A stretch of 64,000 nt of DNA from CBDAQA01 sp965198865 (GTDB lineage: Bacteria; Planctomycetota; Phycisphaerae; Tepidisphaerales; Tepidisphaeraceae). Positions within the stretch are counted from its first letter, which is position 1. Every line of letters starts with the position of its first letter. The stretch is taken from positions 124,001-188,000 of the forward strand of contig CBDAQA010000022.1 of assembly GCA_965198865.1 (NCBI GenBank), written 5' to 3'. The notes under the pieces were generated by a model. That model was given only the letters and a program-made list of their open reading frames with translations. It had not been told where the DNA came from and searched no databases. The position numbers and the translations under genes are program-made. Below, in pieces: positions 35,352 through 45,605 of this stretch.

Positions 35352-35800
35352 TCACCCGCGCAAAGTCCCACATTTCGGGCATCGATTGGGCGGGGCCCAC
35401 AGGTCGTAGCCGCACCGCGAGCATTGGCAAGCCAGCCGACAGCTTGCCGCGCGGAGGCGACCCGCCAGCCACTCCGCCGTGACGGAATGGGCAGCACAGC
35501 GGACGCCGCCGTTCCCACCCACGGCTCCACCCACAGGTTCCAACAGACCCCGGTCGTTGTTGGTGCGGACGTAGTAGAGGCCGGTCAGTTGAACTTGCCG
35601 GTGGTTGGGCCGCCGTCAAACACGTCGATCGGCCGGGGCAGGACGTTCCAGTAAGGGACCCACACAGCCGGCGACCCGCGCCAAGCGATTGACAGCGTGT
35701 GGCCCTGGATCAGCAGTAGGCAGAGTAATTTCAGCGGCACCGCGGACAGTATGGCTGAGCCCCACGCGAGCGACTCAAGAAGCTGGAGGCGCAACACGCG
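35352..35800 (-). pseudogene. Decayed planctomycete-type membrane protein with C-terminal zinc ribbon
   Basis: The 3' end reads CSRCGYDLWAPPNRCPKCG, the zinc ribbon that closes a very common planctomycete family of short membrane proteins. Upstream pieces of the same protein lie in different frames: LAWGSAILSAVPLKLLCLLL (first helix), HTLSIAWRGSPAVWVPYWN, and VGTAASAVLPIPSRRSGW (second helix). At least two frameshifts and a stop at 35585-35587 break the frame. I therefore call it a pseudogene; boundaries at the 5' end are approximate. Confidence 0.55.
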
Positions 35801-35892
35801 GGTCAACCGGACGTGCCGCCCGCAGGCGAGCGATTTGGGCCGTCCCACCTGCGGGGGTGTGCAGCGTATGCGTTTAGCCCGGAAGCCGAATG

Positions 35893-35964
35893 AGCGGGCG
35901 ATGGGAGTCGAACCCACAACAGCTAGCTTGGAAGGCTAGCGCTCTGCCATTGAGCTACGCCCGC
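35893..35964 (-). tRNA. tRNA-Gly (anticodon TCC)
   Basis: Complete cloverleaf on the minus strand: acceptor GCGGGCG/CGCCCGC, D arm GCTC...GAGC, anticodon stem CTAGC/GCTAG with loop CTTCCAA (anticodon TCC), T arm GTGGG-TTCGACT-CCCAT, discriminator U. CCA is not encoded. It reads GGA and, by wobble, other glycine codons. Confidence 0.95.
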
Positions 35965-36434
35965 GCGATGGATCGACCGCAAGATGATCAGTCTAACGCC
36001 TCTCCCGTTCGGGGCAAGTTCTGCCGAAACGGTGCGGCCTTGGCGAAGCTCGCGACGCGGGTACCCCCGCGTCGGTGAGCGTTGCCGAGCTTCACCGTGA
36101 CGGCGGATTCTCTGTCCCGCGCGGTGTAGAGCTGTGTTCCGAACATCGACGAGAACGACGCCTGGCGGTTCAGCAGCGACGCGCGGGTGGTGCCCTACAT
36201 GCGGGGGAGCCCGAAGCTGCCGACGCCGCTGTCGTTCGTGCTGGTCGAGCAGTAGTGGTGGCGAAGGCGTCGCTCACCGGCGACTTGGGCAAGCGGGTCG
36301 ACCACCCGCGTGCTGCAGGTGCTGTTCGGCGTCGATCGCAAGCAGATGAACGTGTTCGTCGGGCGACGCTCGATGGCTCGCAGAAACTCGGCGAACAGAG
36401 GATGTTCGGTCGGGTTCACCATGTGGCGCGGGGT
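35965..36434. other. Gene-free stretch with possible gene remnants
   Basis: Between the tRNA and the ABC-F gene no intact gene is visible. A + strand open stretch at 36130-36255 (encoding NIDENDAWRFSSDARVVPY and PTPLSFVLVEQ before a stop) looks protein-like but has no start. A minus frame starting near 36422 (MVNPTEHPLFAEFLRAIERR) also looks protein-like over 50 codons. Both may be relics of displaced genes. Confidence 0.35.
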
Positions 36435-38354
<1,920 letters not shown>

Positions 38355-38373
38355 GACAGCTTCAGATCCTTGG

Positions 38374-38466
38374 AACCACAGATGCACACGGATGCACACA
38401 GATCAAGATGAACGGCGTCGGCAGACCTCTCCCGATCTGTGCCCATCGGTGTGCATCCGTGGTCAA
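38374..38466. repeat. Intergenic inverted-repeat cassette, GATGCACACGGATGCACACA family
   Basis: The left arm ACCACAGATGCACACGGATG plus CACACAGAT and right arm ATCTGTGCCCATCGGTGTGC plus ATCCGTGGT pair almost fully around a 37-base loop. It fills the gap between lpxD and the ABC-F gene and reaches the last codon of lpxD. Confidence 0.8.
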
Positions 38467-39458
38467 CTCTCTTCCTCGCCGCTCAGGTGCTTCAGCTTCT
38501 CGGCCAGCTTTTCGAGCCCCTTCAGGCGGTCGACGATCTGCGGCAGGTTGCGGAGCAGCGTGTAGGCCCGCTTGGCCTCCTTGTACGGCATGTGGGGCGA
38601 GCCGTGGACGATCTGCTTCGCCTCGACGTCGCCGATCACGCCGCACTGGGCGCCGACCATCACCTGGTCGCCCAGCGTGATGTGCCCGGCCAGCCCCGCC
38701 TGCCCGCCGAGGACGACGTAGTTGCCCAGCGTGGTCGACCCGGCCACGCCGGCCTGGGCGACGACGAGGCAGCCGACGCCCGCCTTCACGTTGTGGCCAA
38801 GCGTGGCGAGGTTGTCGATCTTGGTGCCGGCCCCGACGGTGGTGGAGCCGAGGGCGGCGCGGTCGACGGTGGCGTTGGCGCCCACCTCGACGTCGTCGCC
38901 GAGGACGACGTTCCCGATGTGGGGGATCTTGTGGTGGACCCCGCCGCTGGTGGCGTAGCCGAACCCGTCGGCCCCGATGACGGCGCCGGCGTGGAGCACC
39001 ACGCGGTCGCCCAGCACGCACCGGTCGTACACGACGGCGTTGGGGTAGAGGACGCAGTCCCTGCCGATCGCCGTGTTCGGCCCGACGTACGCGCCGGGGT
39101 AGACCACCGAGCCCTCGCCGATCGCCGCGGTCGGGTCGACGAAGGCCCTGGCGTGGACGCCCGCGAACGGGTGCTTGCGGAACCCGTGGATGGCCACGAG
39201 CGCCTTCTGGTAGGCGAGGTAGGCGTCCTTCGACCGCAGGAGGGTCAGCCGGTCGGTCGCCTTGGCCTTGGGACCGACGATGACGGCGGTCGCGCGGGTG
39301 GTGTCGAGCTGCGGGGCGTACTTCTCGTTGGCGAGGAAGCTGACCTGTCCGGGCTGGGCGTCCTCGAGCGTGTTGACGCCGCTGACGACGGCCGAGCCGT
39401 CGCCGACCACTTCGGCGCCAATGCGGGCGGCGAGTTCGGAAATCGTGATGGGTTCCAC
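38463..39458 (-). CDS. lpxD: UDP-3-O-(3-hydroxyacyl)glucosamine N-acyltransferase
   Basis: A 331-residue LpxD, which adds the second acyl chain in lipid A synthesis. It has the N-terminal uridine-binding domain (ITISELAARIGAEVVGDG) and a left-handed beta-helix of hexapeptide repeats. The catalytic region ADGFGYA...KIPHIG is followed by LATLGHNVKAG with the active His. A helical C-terminus closes it. GTG 39458 begins conserved sequence; a TTG at 39494 is possible but less likely. With waaA at 50.4 kb it shows a lipopolysaccharide-type outer membrane. Confidence 0.93.
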   Translation of the reverse strand: MEPITISELAARIGAEVVGDGSAVVSGVNTLEDAQPGQVSFLANEKYAPQLDTTRATAVIVGPKAKATDRLTLLRSKDAYLAYQKALVAIHGFRKHPFAGVHARAFVDPTAAIGEGSVVYPGAYVGPNTAIGRDCVLYPNAVVYDRCVLGDRVVLHAGAVIGADGFGYATSGGVHHKIPHIGNVVLGDDVEVGANATVDRAALGSTTVGAGTKIDNLATLGHNVKAGVGCLVVAQAGVAGSTTLGNYVVLGGQAGLAGHITLGDQVMVGAQCGVIGDVEAKQIVHGSPHMPYKEAKRAYTLLRNLPQIVDRLKGLEKLAEKLKHLSGEEES

Positions 39459-39807
39459 AGCCGGCGATTCTACGGGCGGCGACCCGAATGACAAAAGCGG
39501 CCGACCGGAGGGCCGGAGGCCACTTTGGGTGCCGACTCAGCAGCGCTTGGCAACGCGTACCCCAATTCTGACGTCGCTCTCCGCCAAGAAGAACACGCTG
39601 ACGGACACCCTCTTTTTCGTAAAGCTGCACCCGAACCGCCGTGCAGTTGAAGGATCTAGCCGGCAGGATTCGACGCGCCGTTCGCGGGGGTGATGTAGTA
39701 GTAGAGGCTTTCGCCCTTCCCGCGATGGCGCAAGCGACCGCCAAGCCGATCGGCCAAGTTCGCCGTCGTCCGGCTAAACCCTTCGGCTCCAGCGACTACG
39801 CCTCCGC
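39459..39807. other. Gap with a protein-like remnant
   Basis: On the minus strand, 39656-39800 encodes a protein-like stretch (GFSRTTANLADRLGGRLRHR then GKGESLYYYITPANG) ending in TAG at 39656-39658. It has no start of its own and directly follows the DUF1015 stop in another frame. It is probably the tail of a lost gene. The rest of the gap shows nothing. Confidence 0.35.
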
Positions 39808-41118
39808 TCAGGGTGTCAGCACGTTCATACACATCCCCGTCGCCAGCTTCGGATAGAAGTACGTGCTCTTCGCCGGCATCACCTCATCGTGCGCCGCCAG
39901 TTGCTCCAGCGCCCCCAGCGGCGTTGCCTTCAGCAAGAGCGCAATCTGAGCGACGCGACCATCCGTGCGAGCCACGATCTCCGACGCGTCCGAGCTGTAG
40001 GTCCGCGCGACCGTCTTCCCGTTGGCGAACCTCGGCCCGATGATCTGGTCGAGCAGGTAGCGCTGCAGGATGGCCACGTCGAGCCGGCGCCAGGCGTCGC
40101 TGTGGTCGGGCTCGACGGCCGCCAGCACGTCGGGGTTCTTGCACGTCAGCTGGTACAGCCGGCCGGTGCGGCCGTCGTACAGGCCGAACGTGTGGGCGGG
40201 TAGCATCGGCAGCGTCACGTCGACCCAGTGCGGCAGGGCCGAGGGGGCGACGTCGAGGTGGACGACGTCGAACGTGTCGGCGACGGCGGCGGTGAACGCG
40301 GTCATGTCGAACGACTCGACGTTGCCGATCAGCCGGTGCGTCGGCAGGATCAGCAGCCCCTCGTCCTGCATGCCGACCAGGCAGAACATGCAGTAGTTCG
40401 CCGGGTGGGTCGGCGGCAGCGGGCCGCCGTTCTTGGCCTCGAGCTCGCCGAGGTAGGTCAGGGCGGTCGTGTACCGGTGGTGGCCGTCGGCGATGTAGAT
40501 CGGCTTGCGGCCGACGAGGTCCATGACCTGCCGCTCGACGTCGGCGTCGGTGACCGACCACAAATCGTTTCGCACGCCGTCCAGCGTCGCGGTGCGCTCG
40601 GGCCGGCCGAGGTTCTCGTACAGCTTCTTGGCCACCTCGTGCCGGGTGTCGCTGTAGAGGCCGAAGATGGGCGACAGCTGGCACTGCGTGGCCCGCATCA
40701 GCTTGAGCCGGTCCTCGATCGCCTCGCGATAGGTCTGCTCGTGCGGCACCACGTGACCCTGGCCGAACGGGCTGATCTTCACCACGGCGAAGAACCCCTT
40801 GCGGTGGTACGTCCGGCCGTTGTGCTGGTAGCTCTGCTGGTACGGGTAGATCGCCTGCCGGTTGGGCCGGGCCAGGACGCCGGTCTTCATCCAGCCCTTG
40901 AGCGTCGCATCCGCGGCGGCGTAGACCGCGTCCGGCCCGACCGCCTTGGGCGGCAGGTAGGGCAGGTCGACCGTCACGATGTTGTGTGGGCTCTTCGCCT
41001 GCAGCAGTGGCTTGGTCCGGTCGTCCAGCACGTCGAACGGCGGGGCGATCAGGTCGGACCAATCGGTCCCGAACTGCTTCCCGAACTGCACGGCGGCGAA
41101 CGGACGGATCTGCGGCAC
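39808..41118 (-). CDS. DUF1015 family protein
   Basis: A 436-residue protein matching DUF1015 throughout: IRPFAAVQFGK start, IAPPFDVLDD, PHNIVTVDLPY, the block YPYQQSYQHNGRTYHRKGF, ATQCQLSPIFGLY and IADGHHRYTTAL. The His-rich IADGHHRY motif is the family hallmark. The family is tied by some to serine/phosphoserine metabolism, but the activity is unproven. GTG 41118 has AGGAG upstream. It is preceded by a GGCGGCTTCAGCCGCC palindrome and the sugar dehydrogenase gene on the same strand. Confidence 0.9.
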   Translation of the reverse strand: MPQIRPFAAVQFGKQFGTDWSDLIAPPFDVLDDRTKPLLQAKSPHNIVTVDLPYLPPKAVGPDAVYAAADATLKGWMKTGVLARPNRQAIYPYQQSYQHNGRTYHRKGFFAVVKISPFGQGHVVPHEQTYREAIEDRLKLMRATQCQLSPIFGLYSDTRHEVAKKLYENLGRPERTATLDGVRNDLWSVTDADVERQVMDLVGRKPIYIADGHHRYTTALTYLGELEAKNGGPLPPTHPANYCMFCLVGMQDEGLLILPTHRLIGNVESFDMTAFTAAVADTFDVVHLDVAPSALPHWVDVTLPMLPAHTFGLYDGRTGRLYQLTCKNPDVLAAVEPDHSDAWRRLDVAILQRYLLDQIIGPRFANGKTVARTYSSDASEIVARTDGRVAQIALLLKATPLGALEQLAAHDEVMPAKSTYFYPKLATGMCMNVLTP

Positions 41119-41158
41119 GCGGGGCTCCTGCTAGACGTCGCACCCTCACCCACGCCGG

Positions 41159-41180
41159 GGTGGCGGCTTCAGCCGCCACC
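41159..41180. repeat. REP-like palindrome
   Basis: A 22-base exact palindrome (GGTGGCGGCTTCAGCCGCCA plus CC) lies between the sugar dehydrogenase end and the DUF1015 start. It is similar in style to the GATGTCATC and GATGTACATC palindromes at 19723, 21787 and 49206. Confidence 0.65.
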
Positions 41181-41281
41181 AGTGGCCGCTGAAGCGAGCT
41201 CCCCGGCCGGAGATCCAGGTGGAACGGTCCTCAGGTTGTACGCGGTGTCCGGCGAAAAGGGGAGACGCCAATCGGCGTGGT

Positions 41282-42448
41282 TCACCGGCCGACCTTCGTC
41301 AGCCGGTACACCCGCCGGCCGACGTCGTCGCTGAACAGCAGCGATCCATCCGGCGCTTGGATGCAGTCGACCGGCCGGCCCAGCACGGTGGTGCCGTCGG
41401 GGGCCAGCAGCGACACCAGCGGCATCGTGCCGCACGGCTTGCCGCTGACCGGGTCGAACTCGATCCGCTGCACGCAGTAGCCCACCTTCACCCGGCTGTT
41501 CCAGCTGCCGTGGAAGCAGACCACCGCGTCGCCCGCCTGGCCGGTCAGCTTGTCGCTGGACGTGAAGTTCCACCCGTTGTTGGCCCAGTGGGCGCCGTTG
41601 CACCAGGCGGGGGGGATGGTCTTCTCAACCAGTTCCGCGATGTCGGGCCGGTTGGCGAACTCCTGGCGGGGGACGCGGTTGCCGGTCACGAACGGGTGGC
41701 CGTAGAAGCCGTCCTGCACGTAGTGGTTGAACTCGTCGGGCGGGTTCAGGTCCGTGGCGGCGGGGCCGAAGTTCTTGCCGCCCCAGTTGTCGGAGCCGTG
41801 GTCGCAGCCCCACAACTCGGTCGTGCCGGGGCGGTAGCGCAGCTTCTCGGTGTTGCGGATGCCGCTGCAGAACAGCTTCTTCCCCGTGCCGTCGAGGTTG
41901 AAGTGCCAGATCTTCTCGCGATCGTCGCCGGTGTGGTCGGTGATGTTGCCGCTGTCGCCGATCGAGGTGTAGAAGCCGTCCCTGTCGACCAGGATCGACC
42001 GGTACCAGTGCCCGCCCCCCTCGGGCATCGGGCCGGTGTCGATCGTCTCCTCGTCGGTCGCCTTGCCGTCGGCGCCCAGCTTGGCCCGGTGCACCGACCC
42101 GCTCTGGGTGAACCAGAGGTAGCCGTCGAACCACATCAGGCCGTGGACGGTCGGCATGTTGGTGACGAACGTCGTGACCGTCTTGTACTTCCCGTCGGCG
42201 TCGGGGTCGCGCAGGCACTGGATCCGACCGCGGTCGGGCTGGGACACGAACAGCGTGTTCGCGTCCGGCCCGAACTCGACGAACCGCGCCGCGGGCAGCT
42301 TGTCGCTGGCGACCGTCACCTTGTACCCCGGCCGCACCGTGAACGCCGGGACGTCCGGGCCCACCGTGCCCGGCTCGGCGGCGCGGGACGTCGACGCGAT
42401 GGAGAGGGACAGGGCGATGCCAGACCAGAGGAAGTTCGACCGCTTCAT
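41282..42448 (-). CDS. PQQ-dependent sugar dehydrogenase-like (glucose/sorbosone dehydrogenase fold), secreted
   Basis: A 388-residue periplasmic protein with signal peptide (NFLWSGIALSLSIASTSRAA). The body is a six-bladed propeller of the glucose/sorbosone dehydrogenase family: FTVRPGYKVTVASDKLPAAR, LFVSQPDRGRIQCL, GGGHWYRSILVDRDGFYTSI, IRNTEKLRYRPGTTELWGCD, NPPDEFNHY, VVCFHGSWNSR and RPVDCIQAPDGSLLFSDD. Planctomycetes encode many such proteins fused to haem domains; this one is free-standing. Substrate and PQQ use are inferred from the fold. Confidence 0.85.
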   Translation of the reverse strand: MKRSNFLWSGIALSLSIASTSRAAEPGTVGPDVPAFTVRPGYKVTVASDKLPAARFVEFGPDANTLFVSQPDRGRIQCLRDPDADGKYKTVTTFVTNMPTVHGLMWFDGYLWFTQSGSVHRAKLGADGKATDEETIDTGPMPEGGGHWYRSILVDRDGFYTSIGDSGNITDHTGDDREKIWHFNLDGTGKKLFCSGIRNTEKLRYRPGTTELWGCDHGSDNWGGKNFGPAATDLNPPDEFNHYVQDGFYGHPFVTGNRVPRQEFANRPDIAELVEKTIPPAWCNGAHWANNGWNFTSSDKLTGQAGDAVVCFHGSWNSRVKVGYCVQRIEFDPVSGKPCGTMPLVSLLAPDGTTVLGRPVDCIQAPDGSLLFSDDVGRRVYRLTKVGR

Positions 42449-42980
42449 GCGGTCAATCCTGTCTTGCCGCTCGCGGCTTCGCAAACGCGGCGACGTGGAT
42501 TCAGAGGGACAGCCACGAATGGCACCAGTGCACGCGAATCGGACGCGCCAATAGGCCCGCCCAGCACCGCCCGATGCGACAACCCGCAACCTGCGTCTGC
42601 GGTGTGAAGCTCGTTCAGCAGAGTTGACATGCGGCGGTAGCCGCACCCTGAGGGGATGTAAATGTGGCGCGGCCCGTTCCGCCGCTCCCATGCGACTGCC
42701 GCTCGGCGGGCCGCCCGGGCCGACCCGCGTTTCCGGACCAGAAACGCAGTCTTCGGTCGAGTTTACAGAACAGAGGTATCCACGAAGGACACAAAGGGGC
42801 ATGAAGATGAGGCAGCTGAAAGGTGCCAGTCTTTCTTCTTCGTGTCCCTTCGTGCCCTTCGTGCATAATCCTCTTTATCGGGATCGATCGCGGCCAATGA
42901 GACGGCATCGCCGAATGCATCTGACGCCGACGGATTCTATTCGTGTGATTTGTGGCCCCTCTTGCTCGCGCGGCCGGACG
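42449..42980. other. Gene-free region with repeat cassette
   Basis: About 530 bases without a supported gene. The right half contains the third ACGAAGG cassette. The left half is GC-rich with no hairpin or protein-like frame that I can defend. A promoter for the sugar dehydrogenase gene is expected near its left end. Confidence 0.5.
42775..42874. repeat. Intergenic inverted-repeat cassette, ACGAAGG family, copy 3
   Basis: The left arm TATCCACGAAGGACACAAAG plus GGGCATGAAG and right arm CTTCGTGTCCCTTCGTGCCC plus TTCGTGCATAATCC. Compared with copies 1 and 2, single changes on one arm are only partly matched on the other. Confidence 0.75.
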
Positions 42981-43790
42981 TCACACCACCCGCCGCATTA
43001 GCTCGCGGACGCGCCCCGCGTCCACCGGGTTCGTCGCGACCCCGCCGGCCTTGAACGCGGTGCCGACGATGAACCCGTCGGCCACGGGCAGGAACTGCCC
43101 GATCGAATCGGCCGTCACGCCGCTGCCGAGGAAGATCGGCGTCGTGCCGCTCCCCACGGCGACCGCCGCCGCCTTCACCGCCCGCACCTTTCCCAGGTCG
43201 GTGGGCTTCCCCGTCCCTGCCCCGCTGACCACCAGCGCGTCGGCCAGCCCGCGGTCGATCGTGTCCTCCACCTCGTCGGCCAGCGACCGCTCGGCCAGCG
43301 CCGCCGAGTGCTTCACGTCGACGTCGGCGAAGATCCGGATGCCGTTCGCGTTCAGCTCCGCCCGGTCGCGCAGCAGGTCGTGGGCGATCCCCTGCAGGAT
43401 GCCCTGGTCGGCCAGCCGCGCCCCGCACAGGACGTTCACCCGGATGAAGCTGGCCCCGACGGCGTGGGCAACGGCCAGCGCTGTGCGGCCGTCGTTCCGC
43501 AGCACGTTGATGCCCAGCGGCAGCTGCGGGAACCGCCGTCGCACCTCGAACGCGATGGCGGTCATGTGCGCCGCCACGCCCACCGGCACGCGGCCGGGAT
43601 GGAACGGCACGTCGCCGAAGTTCTCCATCATCAGCCCGTGGACGCCCGCGTCGGCCAGCGTGTCGGCATCGCGCAGCGCCGCCTCGCGGACGGCCGCCAC
43701 GTCCCCGCCGAACCGCGGCGAGCCCGGCAACGCCGCCAGGTGCAGCATGCCGATCACGGGCTTCGGTTGGGCGATCCAGGCGGTAAGCAT
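42981..43790 (-). CDS. BtpA/SgcQ-family TIM-barrel protein
   Basis: A 269-residue protein with the full BtpA pattern: KPVIGMLHLAALPGSPRFGG at the start, GVHGLMMENFGDVPF, LGINVLRNDGRTALAVAH, ASFIRVNVLCGA, RIFADVDVKHSA and a phosphate-binding-like FLGSGVTADSI...ADGFIVGTAFK. BtpA affects photosystem I assembly in cyanobacteria; elsewhere SgcQ-type members sit with sugar metabolism genes. Here the next gene upstream is a sugar-binding lipoprotein, so a carbohydrate role is likelier. Confidence 0.88.
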   Translation of the reverse strand: MLTAWIAQPKPVIGMLHLAALPGSPRFGGDVAAVREAALRDADTLADAGVHGLMMENFGDVPFHPGRVPVGVAAHMTAIAFEVRRRFPQLPLGINVLRNDGRTALAVAHAVGASFIRVNVLCGARLADQGILQGIAHDLLRDRAELNANGIRIFADVDVKHSAALAERSLADEVEDTIDRGLADALVVSGAGTGKPTDLGKVRAVKAAAVAVGSGTTPIFLGSGVTADSIGQFLPVADGFIVGTAFKAGGVATNPVDAGRVRELMRRVV

Positions 43791-43796
43791 GGGGGT

Positions 43797-43885
43797 GAGC
43801 TCTGAGTTGGGAGTTCTGAGTTACGAGTTTTGCGGGGGCACGTTCCGGCGTCCGCTCAGGACTCCCAACTCAAACTCAGGCCTCA
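43797..43885. repeat. Intergenic inverted-repeat cassette, GAGTTGGGAGTTCTGAG family
   Basis: The left arm CTCTGAGTTGGGAGTTCTGA plus GTTACGAGTT and right arm CAGGACTCCCAACTCAAACT plus CAGGCC are complementary around a loop of about 30 bases. It lies between two same-strand genes, reaching from just after the sugar-binding gene stop to the BtpA-like gene start. Confidence 0.75.
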
Positions 43886-43887
43886 CT

Positions 43888-44859
43888 TCAATACTTCCGC
43901 GACGCGATGACCGCCTTCACCTGGGCCGGGTCGTCGAACAACGCTTCGTGCGAGATGATCCGCGGCGGGACCGTCTCGCCGGCCTTGAGCTTCCTGGCCG
44001 TGTCCATGATGGCCGGGCCGAGCAGGGGGTTGCACTCGATCGCGCAGTTCAGCTTGCCGTCGATGATCGCCTGCAGCCCCTCGCGGATGGCGTCGATCGT
44101 CACCAGGATCACCTCGGTGCCCGGCTTCCGTCCCGCCTCCTCCAACGCCTGGATCGCGCCCAGGGCCATGTCGTCGTTCTCGGCGTAGACCGCCTGCACG
44201 CCCTTCCCCTCGGGCGACTTCAGGATCGCCTCCATCACCGACTTGCCCTTGTCCCGCTTGAAGTCGGCGTTCCGGCTGACCACGATCTTCATGCCCGGGT
44301 ACCCCGCGATCGCCGCCGCAAACCCGTTCGTCCGGTCCACCGTGGCCGACCCGCCGACGTTCCCCTCCAGCTGCACGATGTTGCAGGTGCCGTTCGTCTT
44401 CTTCGCCAGCCACTCGCCCGCGCGCCGCCCCTCCTCCTTCAGGTCCGATCCGATGAAGATCGGCTGCAGGGTCGGGTCCTTCACCTTCACGTCGCGGTCC
44501 GACACGATCACGGGGATGTGTGCCGCCTTCAGCTTGGCGAGGATGCCGTCCCAGCCCAACTCCTCCTTCGGCGCCAGCGCGACGACGTCGAGCCGCTGCT
44601 GCAGGAACGCGTCGAGCGCGTCGAGCTGCCTCTGCTGGATGCCCTGGCTGTCGGAGAAGTGCAGGTCGACGCCGGCGTCCGTGGCCGCCTGCTGGATCGA
44701 CAGCGTGTTGGCCGTCCGCCAGTTGCTCTCGGCCCCGAGCTGGCTGAACCCCACCGACAGGTCGCCCGCCGCGCCGTCGTTCTTCTTGCCGCACCCGCTG
44801 GCCAGCAGCGCAAACCACAGCCCCAGCCCCACGACCGCCCGTACGTTCCCTGAAACCAT
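43888..44859 (-). CDS. Sugar ABC transporter substrate-binding lipoprotein (RbsB/YtfQ-like)
   Basis: A 323-residue type I periplasmic binding protein. The lipobox is LLASGC with lipidated Cys23. It has the RbsB/YtfQ order: LSVGFSQLGAESNWRTANTL, DVVALAPKEELGWDGILAKL, HIPVIVSDRDVKV, GKSVMEAILKSPEGKGVQAV, VYAENDDMALGAIQALEEAG and VTIDAIREGLQAIIDGKLNC. The first block is closest to the galactofuranose-binding YtfQ. No permease or ATPase genes are adjacent, so it may serve a transporter elsewhere. ATG 44859 has GGAGAA upstream. Confidence 0.88.
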   Translation of the reverse strand: MVSGNVRAVVGLGLWFALLASGCGKKNDGAAGDLSVGFSQLGAESNWRTANTLSIQQAATDAGVDLHFSDSQGIQQRQLDALDAFLQQRLDVVALAPKEELGWDGILAKLKAAHIPVIVSDRDVKVKDPTLQPIFIGSDLKEEGRRAGEWLAKKTNGTCNIVQLEGNVGGSATVDRTNGFAAAIAGYPGMKIVVSRNADFKRDKGKSVMEAILKSPEGKGVQAVYAENDDMALGAIQALEEAGRKPGTEVILVTIDAIREGLQAIIDGKLNCAIECNPLLGPAIMDTARKLKAGETVPPRIISHEALFDDPAQVKAVIASRKY

Positions 44860-44940
44860 CAGCTTTCTCCTTCGTAGCCCAGCCGGCCGGCAGCCGGCGT
44901 CAACGTAGAAGTGGCGTTTCGCACCGTCAAGCCGGCGACG

Positions 44941-45429
44941 TCATCCCGCCGCGGCCAACAGGTCGCGCAGGTCCAACGGCCGGGTGACGATCGCCAGCCC
45001 GCCGTCCGGCAACCGCGGCCACTGGTCGGTCGGGCGGTCCCAGTACAGCTCGACGCCGTTCTCGTCGGGGTCCCGCAGGTAGAGCGCCTCGCTCACGCCG
45101 TGGTCGCTTGCGCCATCGAGCTGAATGCCGGAGTCGATCAGCCGGCGCAGCGCGTCGCCCAGCTTCGCCCGCGTCGGGTACAGGATCGCCGTGTGGTACA
45201 GCCCCGTGGACCCCGGCGGCGGCGGCGAGCCGCCGAGGCTCTCCCAGGTGTTCAACCCGATGTGGTAGCCGCCCGCCGACAGGAACGCCGCCTGTCGGCC
45301 GAACCGCTGCACCAGCTCGAAGCCCAGCACGCCCTGGTAGAACGACAGTGCGCGGTCGAGGTCGGCCACCTTCAGGTGGACGTGGCCGATGCGGACGCCT
45401 GAGTCGATTGGTTTCGGGTCGGGTAGCAT
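44941..45429 (-). CDS. VOC-superfamily (glyoxalase/catechol 2,3-dioxygenase-like) protein
   Basis: A 162-residue protein carrying the vicinal oxygen chelate fold (IGHVHLKVADLDRALSFYQG, GLYHTAILYPTRAKLGDALR, EALYLRDPDENGVELYWDRP). Metal ligands are the His of GHVHLKV, His of LYHTAIL and Glu of NGVELYW. This length and layout match the N-terminal half of CatE-type proteins. Substrate unknown. Divergent from gspF with a long hairpin element between. Confidence 0.85.
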   Translation of the reverse strand: MLPDPKPIDSGVRIGHVHLKVADLDRALSFYQGVLGFELVQRFGRQAAFLSAGGYHIGLNTWESLGGSPPPPGSTGLYHTAILYPTRAKLGDALRRLIDSGIQLDGASDHGVSEALYLRDPDENGVELYWDRPTDQWPRLPDGGLAIVTRPLDLRDLLAAAG

Positions 45430-45459
45430 GGCGGGATGGTAGGGCGTCCCTCGTTGCCA

Positions 45460-45590
45460 ACAGGGCCGGGCCGTGTCGGCCCGAGCCAGCAAAGCTGGCG
45501 TGTCGCGCGACGGCGATGCCATTGGCGACCGGCGTCGGTCGCGCGAGACGCGGGCTGCGCCCGCTCGGGCCGGCACGGCCCGGCTCTGTT
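45460..45590. repeat. Long REP/BIME-like inverted element, copy 1
   Basis: The left arm CAGGGCCGGGCCGTGTCGGC and right arm GCCGGCACGGCCCGGCTCTG pair, with a second inner pair (AGCTGGCGTGTCGCGCGA and GCGCGAGACGCGGGCTGCGC). It ends 15 bases before gspF ATG. A closely similar element lies at 52138-52270 in front of the helicase gene. Confidence 0.75.
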
Positions 45591-45605
45591 TGCAACCTGA
45601 AGCCC

